DNA of 64,000 nt from Nemopilema nomurai (lineage: Eukaryota; Cnidaria; Scyphozoa; Rhizostomeae; Rhizostomatidae). Shown one piece after another: positions 13,301 through 25,091 of this stretch; position 1 is the first letter of the stretch, and each line of letters starts with the position of its first letter. The translations under genes were made by a program, and so were the position numbers. The stretch spans positions 8,230,880 through 8,294,879 of the forward strand of contig ML133383.1 of NCBI GenBank assembly GCA_003864495.1, in the 5' to 3' direction. Under the pieces are notes generated by a model. That model searched no databases. It was not told the origin of the DNA and saw only the letters and a list, made by a program, of their open reading frames with translations.

Positions 13301-16300
13301 CCTCTAATGAAGCTGCTTGCCGCTATCATGCAAATCGTATCGGAATCAAAATCCACTTAGAGATGGTATCACAAGTTAATTAGACCCAGGCGGTGACACA
13401 GGTTTCAATTTGATGTTTATTTCAGCGAAAAAGAGACAAGCCGCCGATCCCCACGCACCAAAACCAGAGAGGATTCCCTTCCCAACCTCGTGCGTAATCT
13501 CAAATCTATATCCAACTTATTTGCCGAAAAAGGTTATGAATAGTTGCTATGTATGCAAACATTTTTGGCCTTCACCATTGATGCCTGGGTAATGTGGTTG
13601 ACCGCCGAATGCTTTCCGCTAACTGGGACAGTAGGAGCTGGGTTTACCATTTTAGTTAATCATCCAATTGGAACATAAAACCTAGGCTTAAACAACAATG
13701 TAAAAATTTTGTGATTTTTGTTGCTATCAAGTTGCTTTAAGTGCATTAGGTATCAGATACTAAAATATTTTCAATTCCGTTGAGCTCAATTACCTGGGCA
13801 GGCGGTATCATATGATCTGAACGAGGACCAACGCTTTAAAAACTCTGTCACAATGTTGGAAATGTTATGATATTCATTTCTCTAACTTCGTTCTATCGAT
13901 TTGGAGAGTTAATTTGTCAGGAGGGCTAGTAACTTTTGGTTATCACCACTGTCATCGACTCCCTTTCATTGGTTGCACAGCGACGTTTTAATACGGGCTA
14001 CCATGTGAAGTTAGAATAGGTTTTGTTTGGTATCTTGACCCTTTGTCAAAATTCCTCTCTAGACCTGCTGATTTTCCCCCAGTTTTAGTAGTGGTCATCT
14101 TTGGAAGTATTTTTTTACAGAAAAGACAGTGACAAAAGACTGAAACTTGCGAAGTACAAGGAGTTATTGAAGCGGCTGCATGTTGGCCCAAACAGCCTTC
14201 CATCCATTTGCTTCTACACAATCCTGAACGCAAATCAAGGGTACCAGTCTTTGCTTACAATCTGCTCCTCTTTCACTGAAGTGTGAAGCGCAACGTCTTT
14301 TGTTTCATCATTGACTTAGAATCCCACTCGACGAACATTTGCAGTTGTATTACTTTGTATATCTCCTCCCTGTGTCCAGTGATGCGTATCTTTAAGATTT
14401 GTTTTGGAAACGGCACAATTTAATGCAGAAGTATCAGTGCTACAAGAGTTCCGAAGCTATTGATAAGTTTTCAGAGGCAGAGAAAACGCAATATGACTTT
14501 TGAGCACAGAGGGCCTTCAATACCAAATCATTTAGCAATTATCAATGTTTTTTTAATCTTTTTTTGTTCTTCTCTATCTCGTAAGTACATCTAGTGCTTG
14601 CTGCCCAACATCATGAGTTATCTTACGGATATTATATCTATTTTTTCAGACTAAACATCATCGAGTTCAGTGATGACTCGAAAATGCTTGCTGCTGGCTT
14701 TGACGACTCTTCAATCAAATTGTGGAGTCTCACGCCCAGAAAGTTACGCACGCTGAAAACTCCATTTGAGTTAGGCAGAATCGATAAAGAAGCTGGTGTG
14801 TTGTTTTCGAATGTCTTATATTTCGAATGTTTTGATCCAAGACACGACGTTGCCTGCAAAGTGTGAGCTTTTGTCGTGCTGGCCGACTTTTGTAGACGAT
14901 GTGTCGTCTGCCACTTTATTTAGATTTTTGCATCCACCAATAGCGATCAAATAACAACAATTAGACGCCCTCAATCAGACTTGAACGTAATTAAATTTTC
15001 TGAAAAACACTATCGTTATTATATCTAGTAAAAAATTTCCATTATTTCTAAGATTATTTTTTCGTTTGTTTTGGCAATTTTTACTTCGTGTGCTTGTTAT
15101 TGCCCGAGCACCAAGCCCATTCGTCTTTCAAGACGTGAACGCACATGTAATAATATGATGTTGTACCCTGCCATGAAGCCTGGCTTCACTAGACAAATCG
15201 ACGTCATCCCTAAAAGGGCTTTTATAAGGCTCAATGTTATAACGTAGTATGGGGTTAATGTGGATACTTTTAATGTAATGTGGATACTCTTTTGGGGAAT
15301 TTGTTTTTATTGCTCTTGATGTCATCGTTGTCATTTTTATCGAATCAATAACTTATTTTCACTTGATCCTGGCTTGTCTTCCTTCAGAAAACAGCAATGT
15401 TAATGCGATTGGCTGTTGGTTTTAGAGAAATATTTGTTGGTTCCATCGTTCAACGACCTTTCCCTCCGCTGCCTTTCTTTTTGTCTCGACCTGAAGTTTT
15501 ATTGAAAATTGCAGTTCCAGTCTTGATTATGTTAAGACCAAGTCTTTGCTTCGTAGATGATGTTTTGGAAAGGATTATGAACGAAAGGTTCGTGCGTAGC
15601 CACATGGCAGTTCAGCATCTTAATTCTATTGTGATTACCCTTTCGCCTTAATTACTTATCTGGCCTGAAATCTGGATAATGCATCTTGTGGTTCTCCGTA
15701 AGGCCACACTTAGACTGTGCTTACGCCATCTTAGTCGTTATAGAGTAGCAACAGTAACTGCATATCAAAGGGTGTATTGGTTTACCATAGCCTCTTTTTC
15801 AATCTTTAGGTCAGCAACGGAGCAGAAAACACTGCTTGGTCACAGTGGCCCTATTTATGGCTTGAGCTTCAATGAGAATAATTCGTTTCTCGTGTCATCA
15901 TCGGAAGATGGAACTGGTTCGTCCTTACACGACATTACAAATCTCAAACTGTGAATGCTACCGATTGGTTTTAAATAGCTGCTATGAAAAGTTTTCCTCA
16001 ATGTTCTTTATCTAGCAGTTTCCTAAAGTTTGAACCTAGCAGATCTTAGAAATTATCCAAGAGGTTTTCTAACAGCAATGGTCACAACTTCCCATATGGA
16101 AAGGGCAATTAATTCAGGGAATACTTACCTGTGAACAAAGGGAATACAATTATATATCTACCTTCTGCTCATCGCCAGTTTTGATCTATATTTTTATTGG
16201 CTCTTCGAACCATTTTGTTTTCTACTAAGTATGTTGATCATTTTTATTTACATTTCTATTTTATTCAGCTGTTATCTGTTTGACATATTTTTGAGAATTT

Positions 16301-19300
16301 TGATAGCTTGTTTGTTTTCCTTTCCCTTAGGCAGATTTCTTTGCTAATATGCACGTATTATCGTCTCATCAGTTATTTGGCTTTTGAATCTTTTCCTAGT
16401 GCGTCTTTGGAGTCTGCATACTTTCACGAATCTTGTTGTCTACAAAGGCCACACCTTCCCAGTATGGAGTGTTAAATTCTGGTAAGAATTCTCACTTGAA
16501 ATTAGATTGAATGTATGCGATAACCAAAGCCAGGTGAAGCCACAAAGTATGACGTCATCTCTGCTCCTCTGCTAACCCTAACCCTTCGTTTTCACTATGA
16601 ACAGCTGGTCTTCAGTCACTTTTTGCGAATTGCAGCGCATTGTCTACTCATACGTCGCACTGATTATACGTGACTAATTGTTTGTGTTAATTCAATCATA
16701 TCTCACTTCATTTTGCCCCTAAATATGACCAAGTCACTAACATTGGCCTCATCAGACGAGCCTTCATTACCATCAATCCTTATGGTCGTTGAGAAAAACA
16801 CATCATCGATTCCTTGTCAGATTGAGCTCATCCTTTTCGGTGGCATTGAGTAGAAAGCTTTTCTGGTTGGAAGTTGGGCTTTGGGGTGCGAAACAAAATA
16901 GTTGTCTCTCAAGTTTCCAGTTTATTACTTTCCTAAGGGACAGGCCATTTGTTGTTTAAAACTTTGTTTTACACTTGGGACTTTGCTCATTTCAATTGAC
17001 TTCGAAAGCCTGAACATTGACAAGTCCTTGTTTGAAATCCTTGGAATGAGTCATTAGAATACGGATAATATTAATTCCGTTGAAGTTTCTAGATTTTATT
17101 ATGGAATCTTGTAGTTAATGGCTCTATTTACTGCGATTAAATTGGATCCAATTTGAGATTGACACAGTCAATTAGAAATGTCTTGAATTAACACGATGAA
17201 TGTATCCCCCAAACCGCATCTTTTTCTGTTTCATTATGCTTGCATTCTTAGTTCAACCCTTTCGTTCTCATTGCCTGTCTCTAAATCATCGTACCCTGCC
17301 AGTGACAGTGTTTATTTGAAAAGTAATATCCAGGAAGATGCCTTTCAGCAGTGTCTTCATATTCGTTCTTGTGCCACGACGTGTATTACTTTCGGCTCAG
17401 TCAGAAATTCAGACCAAGAAAAATTGTTAAGAAAGAAACCTGCAATCTCTGCAAAAAAATAGGCTGCATTTTGTTTTTCTTCACGGTAGATTTATACTTT
17501 TTCTGGTATTTTTGGGGCTTTGTCAGTTTTCGCAGAGAAAGCATTTCGTAGTACATTTTAGATAGTTTTGCACGTCTTCTATTTAATTGTAAACTGTGAC
17601 GTCATGCATAAACTGACCTTCAATAACTACTGAGTTTGAAGCTCATTTATGCTCATTTATACATATAATTGCAGGTGAGTCACAATTGTGGCTGTTAGAT
17701 TACAGAAGAGTCACGCTTGCTTTTGTCTTCCAGTCCCAAAGGCTTTTATTTTGCTTCGGTGTCAGCTGACAGGACGGCTCGTCTCTGGTCGACCGATTCC
17801 CACACGCCAATGCGAATCTTTGCTGGACACTTGGCTGATTTGAATGTATGTATTTCCCCCTGTCATCCTTTTACGCAAATTCCTCAACCTTCTACAGCAC
17901 TCTATCCCCAGAATTGTGGTTTTGAAGGTTATTTAGCAAGTTGAATTAGCGGATTGGAGGTATCTAGATGTGGCCAAGTGAGCCTATTCTTCACTAAACG
18001 GAGCTGTTGCTTTTTCGTTGACACCATGTAAACACGGCCATGATCTCTTAGTTTAAAGCGTCGCAAATGGGGTTGCAGGGGTTTCGCCCCCCCTCATATT
18101 AAAGGATGGGGCTTCTTCTGTCCAGCTCGATGAGAATTAGGGAAAGCTGCTGTTGATATGAAAGATCGAAACAGGTTTAAAGGAGAATCAACACAACAGG
18201 ACGTATTACAATGTTGGCATTGTGGTATTGGTATTGAAATTCAGGAATTTCTGATTATTCTGCAAATTTTTTCAGCTGAATAAAAGAATACCTAATACCT
18301 AGAAAATAGTTACACTGTGATTTTGTTTTTTGGTGGATCAAGTTTCCCACCAGCTGTTTCAACTTACCAACATTTTTCAGCTCACTAGAAGTAACCAGTT
18401 CAACTGGTAATACACTTGTATTTGTTTCGGCAGGTCGAAGTGCCCTTTATTTAAACATTAGTGCTCCTCTTGTTGCTTCTGCTGCTACCCTAAAGCCATG
18501 TATGTTAGACATTTGCTTTCAACTTAAGAAGAGTGTCTGAGGGATTCACTGTATTGCCAAAGAACATTTAGACTGTGAGCATAGTTTTAACAGCGATCGT
18601 TATTATTCATTGCTTCTGCGTGTTCCAGTCTCGTAAAATAATATCAGAAGACACCGGGAGCTGTTCATTTCACGCGTTAAAATACTAAGACTGCATATTG
18701 AATTAACCTCCTATTGATTCTGTACTCCAAATATGTTAACGTATGCTATCCTTTTATTCAATCCAAACGTGGCTCTGACACAGCTGCCAATCTTTCTACT
18801 ATGTTTTGTCTCCGTGCTTCCCTTAACATGGTTGATCCAAGGCTGAAATACACGATCAGTTTTTCCCAAACGTTTTCCACATCCGTTTTTCATCAGTTTA
18901 ACTGAAGAAATGCACGTCAGTCAAAATTCATCATTTTTCAGTTTTTTGATGGATAACGACACAGAACGTGCTGCCAATTATTATTGTCTAAATTTCAAAG
19001 CGAAAAAGTAGGAGAAAACAGAGATCCACATGGGTAAAATCACGGCTACGAAAACGCCCGCAATTTCTAATGAATGATACAGTGTTGTGGGAATTTCGCC
19101 AACAGGAGAAAAATGATTTCAAGAAGCTTTTAAGGGTGAAACCAAAAGATAACATTATGAGAGGAACTATACCTCCAAGAGTTCAGTTAGTTGCAACAAT
19201 ATGATGTTACTCTTAAAAGAATATGTTTGCTTACTCAAAATAGGACATAGCTAACCCATATATTAATGTAATTCCCAGTCCTTTCCGGTTAGGATAAAGC

Positions 19301-21285
19301 TTTGACTGGCCAGTTTGGTTGAAGAGTTAAGGAGTTTAGGCTTTTTAAAAACTGACAGTCGAAAGAACTTCACGTAACTTGACTGATGAGGAAAAACTGA
19401 CATAAAACTGGTCGAGTATTTCAGCCTCAAGAGTAAATAATTTCTTTTGGGGTTTCACCCAACCCGTCTTTTCCATTAACAGGCTTTAGACTTCCATCCT
19501 AATTGCAATTATATCGCAACTGGGTCGTCAGACAGAACTGTTCGTGTGTGGGATATTCTCACGGGGAACTCTGTGCGTCTGTTCACCGGACACAAGGTAT
19601 CTACCCTTTTTCACTAACGTTCAGATCCAAGCTACATAGCACAATTAAATAGAACTAGCTCGAACTATCACATTTTTGCCCCCTTCAAACCCCTTTCTCT
19701 CTCTCTCCTCGCCAACTGTAACTGAAGTTGTATAGCCTTTCCCGCAAATAGACTTCTTCTGTTTGGGTGTCCTCTTTCCTTGTAACATCTATTGAAGAAA
19801 TTTGCAATCTCTTCTCTCTGCGCGTAAAACCGATTAATAAAATGAACCAAACTGCGCAAACATTGACAAAAAAAGCAAATTTGAGATTTCTTTTCCTTCT
19901 TCTTGTATTATATTCTTGCATTTTCATTTATTGGTATTAAATCTCCTCATCAACAGGGTGCTGTCCACGCCGTCGCATTTTCTCCGGATGGAAAGCATCT
20001 TGTCTCTGCAGGTACTTTTGAACGAGTCTTGTCACAAATTGAGAGTTTGTTCTAGCGACGATCAGAATTCTAGTTAGTTTTTTTTACTTTCTGATCAGAA
20101 AACATGTTTCACATATACAAATTGAAAGTTTCTCTAGAGATGATCAGAATTCGTTTAACAATCTTCTAACCAGAGAACAGTTTTCGAAAGACACGTGGAT
20201 TGCAGACAGTAGAACAGTCATGTGACGTCATTATGTGACGTCATTGTGTGACGTCATTATGTCTCATACCACTCAGATACCATGTTTGTTTGACCGTATG
20301 CAATCCATCTGCGCATTGATAATCAATCAGCATTGATGTAATAAACTTGCACCTAGCAGTATGCCCCTATTCAAAGCATGCACCAAGACCTGCATATCGA
20401 ACCTTTTCAGGTGTGGATAAAAGAATACTGCTGTGGAACATTGCGGACGGTGTCCCTGTCATCGATCTTACTGGTCATACGGAGGCGGTCTACGCTCTCA
20501 GCTTCAGCAGAGATGGTCACGTGCTCGCTTCAGGTAGCGTTGGCTCTTGTTTAAGTGATGAGAGGCCGGACGTGTATGCCCCATTTTACTATCGTAGTGA
20601 AACTATTAAGAGGGATGGGAGGAAATGAAGGGATTCGGGAACCTGTTTGGTGCCAAGCTTCTGAATACTAACAGAGGTCTCCTGTGCAGTGTCTAAGCAC
20701 CCTCCGCAACAATTCTTCCAACCGTCCGACGTCATTAATATCAAGTTAGGGCGTATAAGACAGGTTCCAGCGCACCTGCCTCCCTACCTCTGCCCCCTTA
20801 CCTCCCTCTGCCTCGTGCTGAATTGCAGTTTTTCTTATAAGTTTTCCCTCGGTTCTCAATTTATGGCGACGTTCTGTTGCATTGCGTTAGGTGGTGTTGA
20901 CAATTGCTTGAAATTATGGGACATTAAGCGGGCCTGCAAGATGGAGGACGACGAAGAAATGGATCAATTCGAGAACAAGTGAGGGACAATTAAATTCATA
21001 TGGTGTTTAATTGCGAAGCTATCATAATTCTAGTTTGTTAATAGAGCATACCTATTGCTTAATTGTTGACTGGGCGTTTCTTGTGAATTTTAGCGACATT
21101 ACAGTAACTAACAATTCTTTAAGATCATCTTGAATTCATAAAGTAATCAATGTCCTTTTGCTTCTTGTAGTGAATCAGCTTTTGAAATGGCCTCGTTTCT
21201 AACCAAGTCGTCACCAGTCCATTCAATCCACTTCACAAGAAAGAACCTCATTTTGGCCTCAGGACCGTTTGTGACCTCGCATTAG
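1200..21285 (+). CDS. TAF5: TAF5, TFIID WD40 subunit (C-terminal part, 17 exons)
   Basis: TAF5 is a scaffold subunit of the general transcription factor TFIID in the nucleus. Exons: 1200-1263, 7781-7835, 7951-8028, 10792-10892, 12825-12849, 13426-13489, 14121-14240, 14650-14795, 15557-15587, 15810-15916, 16400-16481, 17734-17845, 19483-19596, 19957-20011, 20411-20533, 20891-20978, 21171-21285 (TAG). All junctions keep phase and give 492 residues. The first exon reads SKYVIRISRETFGMLKKYL, the end of the TAF5 N-terminal helical domain. A charged linker follows, then the segment ending LPSICFYTILNA, then about six WD40 repeats (fragment residues about 170-445) with GH...WD signatures such as SSSEDGTVRLWSL and GSSDRTVRVWDI. 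The end, HFTRKNLILASG, matches the TAF5 C-terminus, which separates it from TAF5L. The LisH and most of NTD2 must lie upstream of the window. Family identity is recalled knowledge; exon edges are read directly. Confidence 0.96.
3102..3293 (+). repeat. 19-bp minisatellite, 10 copies
   Basis: Ten tandem copies of a 19-bp unit beginning TAACTCTTCTCCAATTTCT start at 3102, 3122, 3141, 3160, 3179, 3198, 3217, 3236, 3255 and 3274. The first unit has one extra T and the seventh has C changed to A (TCTTCTACAA). The strand bias is strong: one strand is almost pure pyrimidine plus AA. It lies within the large TAF5 intron. Confidence 0.95.
4806..4852 (+). repeat. Short 13-bp tandem repeat
   Basis: The unit CCGAAATTCCCTG occurs three times in direct succession, just beyond the stop codon side of the nested minus-strand gene. 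It would lie in that gene's 3' untranslated region if the transcript extends this far. Confidence 0.85.
4909..6375 (-). CDS. Unrecognised two-exon gene nested in a TAF5 intron
   Basis: Read on the minus strand, exon 1 is 6178-6375 (ATG at 6375-6373, donor GTAAAG) and exon 2 is 4909-5400 (acceptor TTGTTAG, stop at 4911-4909). Phase is kept (0/0), giving 229 residues. The start MNGDQRVVVFEG is followed by a helical stretch (SVSLDDLIATIKDEML), the junction peptide QTPYKPFYRLRLK, a low-complexity Ser/Arg/Glu stretch (about residues 90-130), an Ala/His/Lys/Gln segment, and a more regular C-terminal region with VVDFVRVITRF and LDFKNDYMMLKVG. No signal peptide or membrane segment is evident. It lies antisense inside the 6.5 kb TAF5 intron. 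I do not recognise the family. A 5' untranslated leader may extend into 6376-6706, where another frame stays open. The clean splice phase and the ordered C-terminus are the main support. Confidence 0.6.
7445..7631 (+). repeat. 17-bp minisatellite, 11 units, with 51-bp higher-order pattern
   Basis: Eleven 17-bp units fit the consensus AATCATTCAGTCATCNT without indels from 7445. Three successive variants (ending CAGTCATCGT, CGATCATCGT, CAGTCATCTT) are repeated in the same order, so the array grew partly by duplicating a three-unit, 51-bp block. It lies about 150 bp upstream of the TAF5 exon at 7781. Confidence 0.92.
8868..9017 (+). mobile_element. 3' fragment of a tRNA-derived SINE
   Basis: This stretch shares a long interrupted match with the fuller SINE at 50019-50248. 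Common words, in the same order, include CTGTAATT, GGAATCACGAGGTGTGGTC, GCATCGAG, GCTTCTCAGTGT and CTAAAAAC, then a tail of ACAAATACAA type. The tRNA-like head with A and B boxes is absent, so the copy is 5'-truncated or rearranged. A short piece resembling the SINE middle (CATGACCAAACATGCA) lies at about 8502-8517, which might mean the copy was split by an insertion. It lies in a TAF5 intron. Confidence 0.75.
10276..10368 (+). repeat. (TTAC)n microsatellite
   Basis: A tetranucleotide run of TTAC/CTTA repeats spans about 93 bp with a few point interruptions (ACTCAC, CCTAC near the middle). It creates a spurious LTYLLTYLL open frame on the plus strand. Confidence 0.95.
10893..12824. other. TAF5 intron, no gene seen
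   Basis: A 1.9 kb intron between the acidic-linker exon (10792-10892) and the 25-bp exon (12825-12849). A 145-codon plus-strand frame at 11120-11557 and antisense frames at 11374-11609 have no recognisable protein features. I see nothing else. Confidence 0.65.
20223..20256 (+). promoter_or_regulatory. Three tandem CRE-like palindromes
   Basis: The perfect CREB/ATF consensus TGACGTCA occurs at 20223-20230, 20236-20243 and 20249-20256, spaced exactly 13 bp apart within a short tandem repeat of TGTGACGTCATTA type. It sits in the TAF5 intron 20012-20410. The palindrome is a known binding site in animals; activity here is an inference, and a three-unit repeat could arise without function. Confidence 0.5.
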
Positions 21286-22110
21286 AAGAGAGGAAGGAGA
21301 AAAAAGTTCCAATCCCAACTCCAAATATTTGCAGGCAAAAACTGTAATCCAAGGACGTTACCGAGTCTTGTAACGAAGATCTGATACGGAAAAAGACTAA
21401 TATCTTAACAAATGTTTTTTTACTTTGTTTTAATATCTTTAGTCATTACATCCTCGTTGTGTAAATCAAATGAGGGAGAATTGTCGATTTATTTGTATTG
21501 AGAGCTCTACTTTTCTACAGCTGATAGTCTCTGGTCGCAGGTGACAGCATTCAGGGTTGACACAAACGCGATTGAGAGCCGTTTTTCGATGTTCTTAGAT
21601 TGGCAAACTGGTGGCCTATTCAGCTGGATAATATCAGTGGATCCCTTGATTGGTGCATCGACAGCATATTATAGTTAGTTTCGTATATTTTGCTTTTACG
21701 TGGTGATGTTCTATTGATTTCACCATGGTTTTTAGATGTTTATTGGTTATGCACGTAGTTTCTTTGTTAGGGAGTATTGAAAGGCAATAAGCGTTTGGCT
21801 TATTGTTACAGTATGAAAGTGGTGTCAGTCCTGCTTGCTTGTTGCTGCACGTATTAAAGAACGCCTCAATCGTAGTTCCACAGTTTTATTCAACGAGGAA
21901 AAAAGCGATGGGTTTGTCATTTAATTATTGATGTTGTAATGACAAAAGGTGTCTTGCCTGCAGCTAAAACGCATGGCGTGTTATTGTAGTCTGAATTTTT
22001 CTGTATCATAACGACTTTGTACTTGCTTGCTAAATAGGTGCTAGTCAAAGGAATTCGTTTCAGAGAAAGCCAAGTTATTTTTCTGCATATTGCCGCTTGG
22101 GCATCAAACC
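21286..22110. other. TAF5 3' flank and upstream region of next gene
   Basis: No coding sequence is seen between the TAF5 stop codon and the ATG at 22111. An ATTAAA at about 21853 could serve as a weak polyadenylation signal for TAF5. The remainder would be TAF5 3' UTR and the promoter or 5' UTR of the EF-hand-like gene. Confidence 0.5.
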
Positions 22111-22590
22111 ATGCTAATGGATGGTCTAGGGGAAGAAGAACTGGTTGACGAAGCTGTAAAAAGATTCGGATTATGCTTCGAGGAGATATTAATGCCGATT
22201 GAAGTAATAAGGATTTATGATGCGATACAACCGGACAATGACATCACCCTCAAGCAAGTGGAAGCTGCTTTTCTACAAGTTGTCGATGCAGAATATTGCG
22301 ACCGGTCCGAAATTATGGATATCCTACATGATTTGGATAGACGAAACTTTTTACTGAGAGATCTGAAATGGGAGTTTGAGTTTCTAGATTATGAAAAACG
22401 TGGAACTGTGCCATGTGAAAAGGCGTACTTTCTATTTACAGCCGTCCACGGACAGAAATCGAAGGAAGTATGGAAAAGATTTATGGCCGGGCGTCCTGTT
22501 CCTGAAAGCAGAGTATCTTTCGCCGAATTGTCACCTCTTCTTTGTGATTTGCTTCCTGAAGAAGAGGTTGAAGATGACAAGTCTGACTAG
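22111..22590 (+). CDS. Single-exon EF-hand-like protein
   Basis: ATG at 22111 opens a 159-residue frame ending TAG at 22588-22590. The frame continues a few codons upstream but only to a TTG, so the ATG is preferred. The protein is acidic, helical and soluble, with no signal peptide. A segment FEFLDYEKRGTVPCEKAYFL (about residues 90-109) resembles an EF-hand loop (D-Y-E-K-R-G-T-V) but lacks the acidic residue at loop position 12, so calcium binding by this loop is doubtful. An earlier pair of helices around DNDITLKQVEAAFLQVV may be a second degenerate hand. The C-terminus is Glu/Asp-rich (PEEEVEDD). It has the same orientation as TAF5, 0.8 kb downstream. The lack of introns contrasts with its neighbours and could reflect retroposition. 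I do not recognise a specific orthologue. Confidence 0.62.
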   Translation: MLMDGLGEEELVDEAVKRFGLCFEEILMPIEVIRIYDAIQPDNDITLKQVEAAFLQVVDAEYCDRSEIMDILHDLDRRNFLLRDLKWEFEFLDYEKRGTVPCEKAYFLFTAVHGQKSKEVWKRFMAGRPVPESRVSFAELSPLLCDLLPEEEVEDDKSD

Positions 22591-23045
22591 TAGACTTTTT
22601 CAAAAGAATATTATCAAAATGCTCTTAAATTGGTGAAGAGGCTATTTCTTCTGCAGTTGCTAGAGACTTTTCCATTCTGATACGATCATCACACCGTGCT
22701 TGTTTTGAAGTTTACGTGCGTCGTTTAGAGCACTTTTCAGCTATATGTCAGTGAGTGATCCAAGAATGTGGTTCACCACCATGCGGATGTACCGAGTTTC
22801 AGAATTGTTCAAGAGATTGCTACTGAAGTTTTAGTAGAAAGTTTTCTCATATTTCGTCTTGGTGGCAGATGGTGAAGATATGTTTATATCGCTTAACGAA
22901 CCTCTTTCTTTTTATCTGATTCAACCTCATTTGTTTGCATCCACAACTCTACTCTTGAATTAAATTAAACAATGTTCATTGAAAATTCACATTAATTTCC
23001 TATATTTCATGCTACCCCTTCAAATCTATGTCAATAATTCGATTC

Positions 23046-23051
23046 AATAAA
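23046..23051 (+). terminator. AATAAA polyadenylation signal candidate
   Basis: A canonical AATAAA lies 456 bp downstream of the stop codon of the EF-hand-like gene, on the same strand. It is a plausible 3' end, though not the only A-rich site nearby. Confidence 0.4.
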
Positions 23052-25091
23052 CCTTCTTGCAATGCAGAAGCAGATCCAGACTGGTTGTACATGTTTAAAA
23101 ACCGGTCGAAATCTTAGCGCTATTTTTCTCTTCCAATTTTTAGTTAATATCTAATATTTTAATTCCATGATGCAGAATTAATTCTAAAAGAAACACAATT
23201 TCGTGTTGACAGCAGTTTTTTTCCCGCAAGTATTTCAAGACTTTCCATTCTCCTGTTCAATTCGTCTTTTATTTGAAAGTTTACTAGGACTATAAATGCC
23301 GATATACAAAGTTGAAAGTGTAATGATACATAATAGAGATAGGTCGCAACTGAAAAAGAATAAAATAAAGCGAAAATTAGCAATCAATTTGAAATAAGTG
23401 TCTGAGTTTGTTTCGGTTATGTACGAATGCAATCGCTTTAGCAAAATTCGAATTTCGACTTAAATGCCATGATTGCTTTTGATAGAGAAAGGGGTAAGAG
23501 GCAGCCATGAAAGAAGAGAAAAGAAGATGAAAAATGCTTTATGGTTGTTGATAACCTGTAATTTCTAAATGGAGTCATCTGATCACGCGTAACAAAGTTG
23601 AATGAACGATTTTTGCCGAAACCAATGAAAAGAAAAGTAGACTACCCAGATTCATTTTTTCCAAAATTGTGACCAAGGGCCCCACGCTTTTATCATTCTA
23701 ATCATTTGAATGAAGGTATATTCTTTCTTGTCGCCTCCATGATAGGCTTGTTTTATTATGGGCCACACAACATTAATTTTTTCCTCTTGCAAAAAAAGCT
23801 TTAAAATAGCATATTAATGTCAAATAGCCAATAGAATACTATATATTATTCTATCACCATTGTTAAACATTCTCTATAAATAGCTTTTTCTGTGATAAGC
23901 TTCTTGTTTCTTTTAGATTCATTCTGCTTTGGGCCTGCCAGACAGATTAGCTTACAAAATTCTACCCAAAAATTGCTTTATCTTTTCATGATATTCCAGG
24001 CGTGTATTTTACTGGAAAAATCAAATCATTACTTTCCCAAATAAGTTATCAATTTTAAATGAAGGTGCCTTCTTGAATCTAAACTTCAACCCATTAAATA
24101 TTACAAATTTATAGCTACATATTATCTAATTTCATCCCAACAGTGATGATTTTAACCAAATTTGGATTGCATTTCTAAAATATTTAATTGAACAGTGTTA
24201 CTGTTTCCAATTTTAATTTGTTTAAAAATGACTTTATAAAAGCTAATGCTTCAACATATTTGCACTTAAGTCGCATATCTATATTCGAAACCTGAACATG
24301 ATATGATATCTTCTAAAATATCAAGCTTAATTCAAATCTCAAGTTCAAACTTTAATAACAGCATACCCAATTCTCACTTCATATACAAAGCTAAAGCGAA
24401 ACAAAGAGAACCAGAAGAACTATCAACTTATTTTGTCTGTCACGCAATATATTAACAATGAGCCAAAAAAGGTTTCAATACCAAGACAGACTTTTAGATG
24501 GACTACTGTACCATGTTATCACCCATCATGTTTAGCCCTTAATATGACCAATAAACGGTGCATTGTAATAAACACTGTCTTGTACTTTACAAAAATCGTA
24601 TTATTTTGTGCAGCTTAAACCTAATAAAAGGAGACTTTGTGGTATCTATCTCAATGGCTGAATTCAAGGTAAAGTATTATACCCAACAAATTAAAATCAC
24701 TAAACATATCTATAGACTGGCTACCTGGCATGTTTTTATGCCACAGTAACAATAATAGTTTATATAAACTTTTTAAAAGTCCAAAAATTATCATATTTTT
24801 TTCTTAACAAGATTTTTAAATGCGTTGTGCTTATATTTTTAAAAGCATAAATTTCTTACAATCTAAGGTATCAACCCCATAAAAATTATGTGTTGATAAA
24901 TGCAATTTTTGCACAACTTTTGCAACTTGCATGAACAAACGAGGAATGGTCTGAAGAAGCAGCATTGAAGTACACAGCACCAATCTGTTTCTTGCTTGAT
25001 ATTTTCTCTGTTGTAAACGACATTTTCATTTGTCGGTTTGCCGGCGATAATTGGCGAACAACATTCAAATTGACGCAAGACCTAAATTTTA
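23052..25091. other. A+T-rich intergenic stretch
   Basis: About 2 kb of strongly A+T-rich sequence. Short open frames on both strands (for example 23159-23444 minus, 24433-24749 plus) are Ile/Leu/Phe-rich with no domain or splice support. I see no gene, array or element. Confidence 0.6.

Noticed and set aside
16570..16585. Telomere-like CTAACCCTAACCC
   Set aside because: Only about two units, too short to mark an interstitial telomere.
14650..21285. TAF5L or another WD40 protein instead of TAF5
   Set aside because: The linker, the LPSICFYTILNA segment, DDVLERIM and the HFTRKNLILASG end fit TAF5 best.
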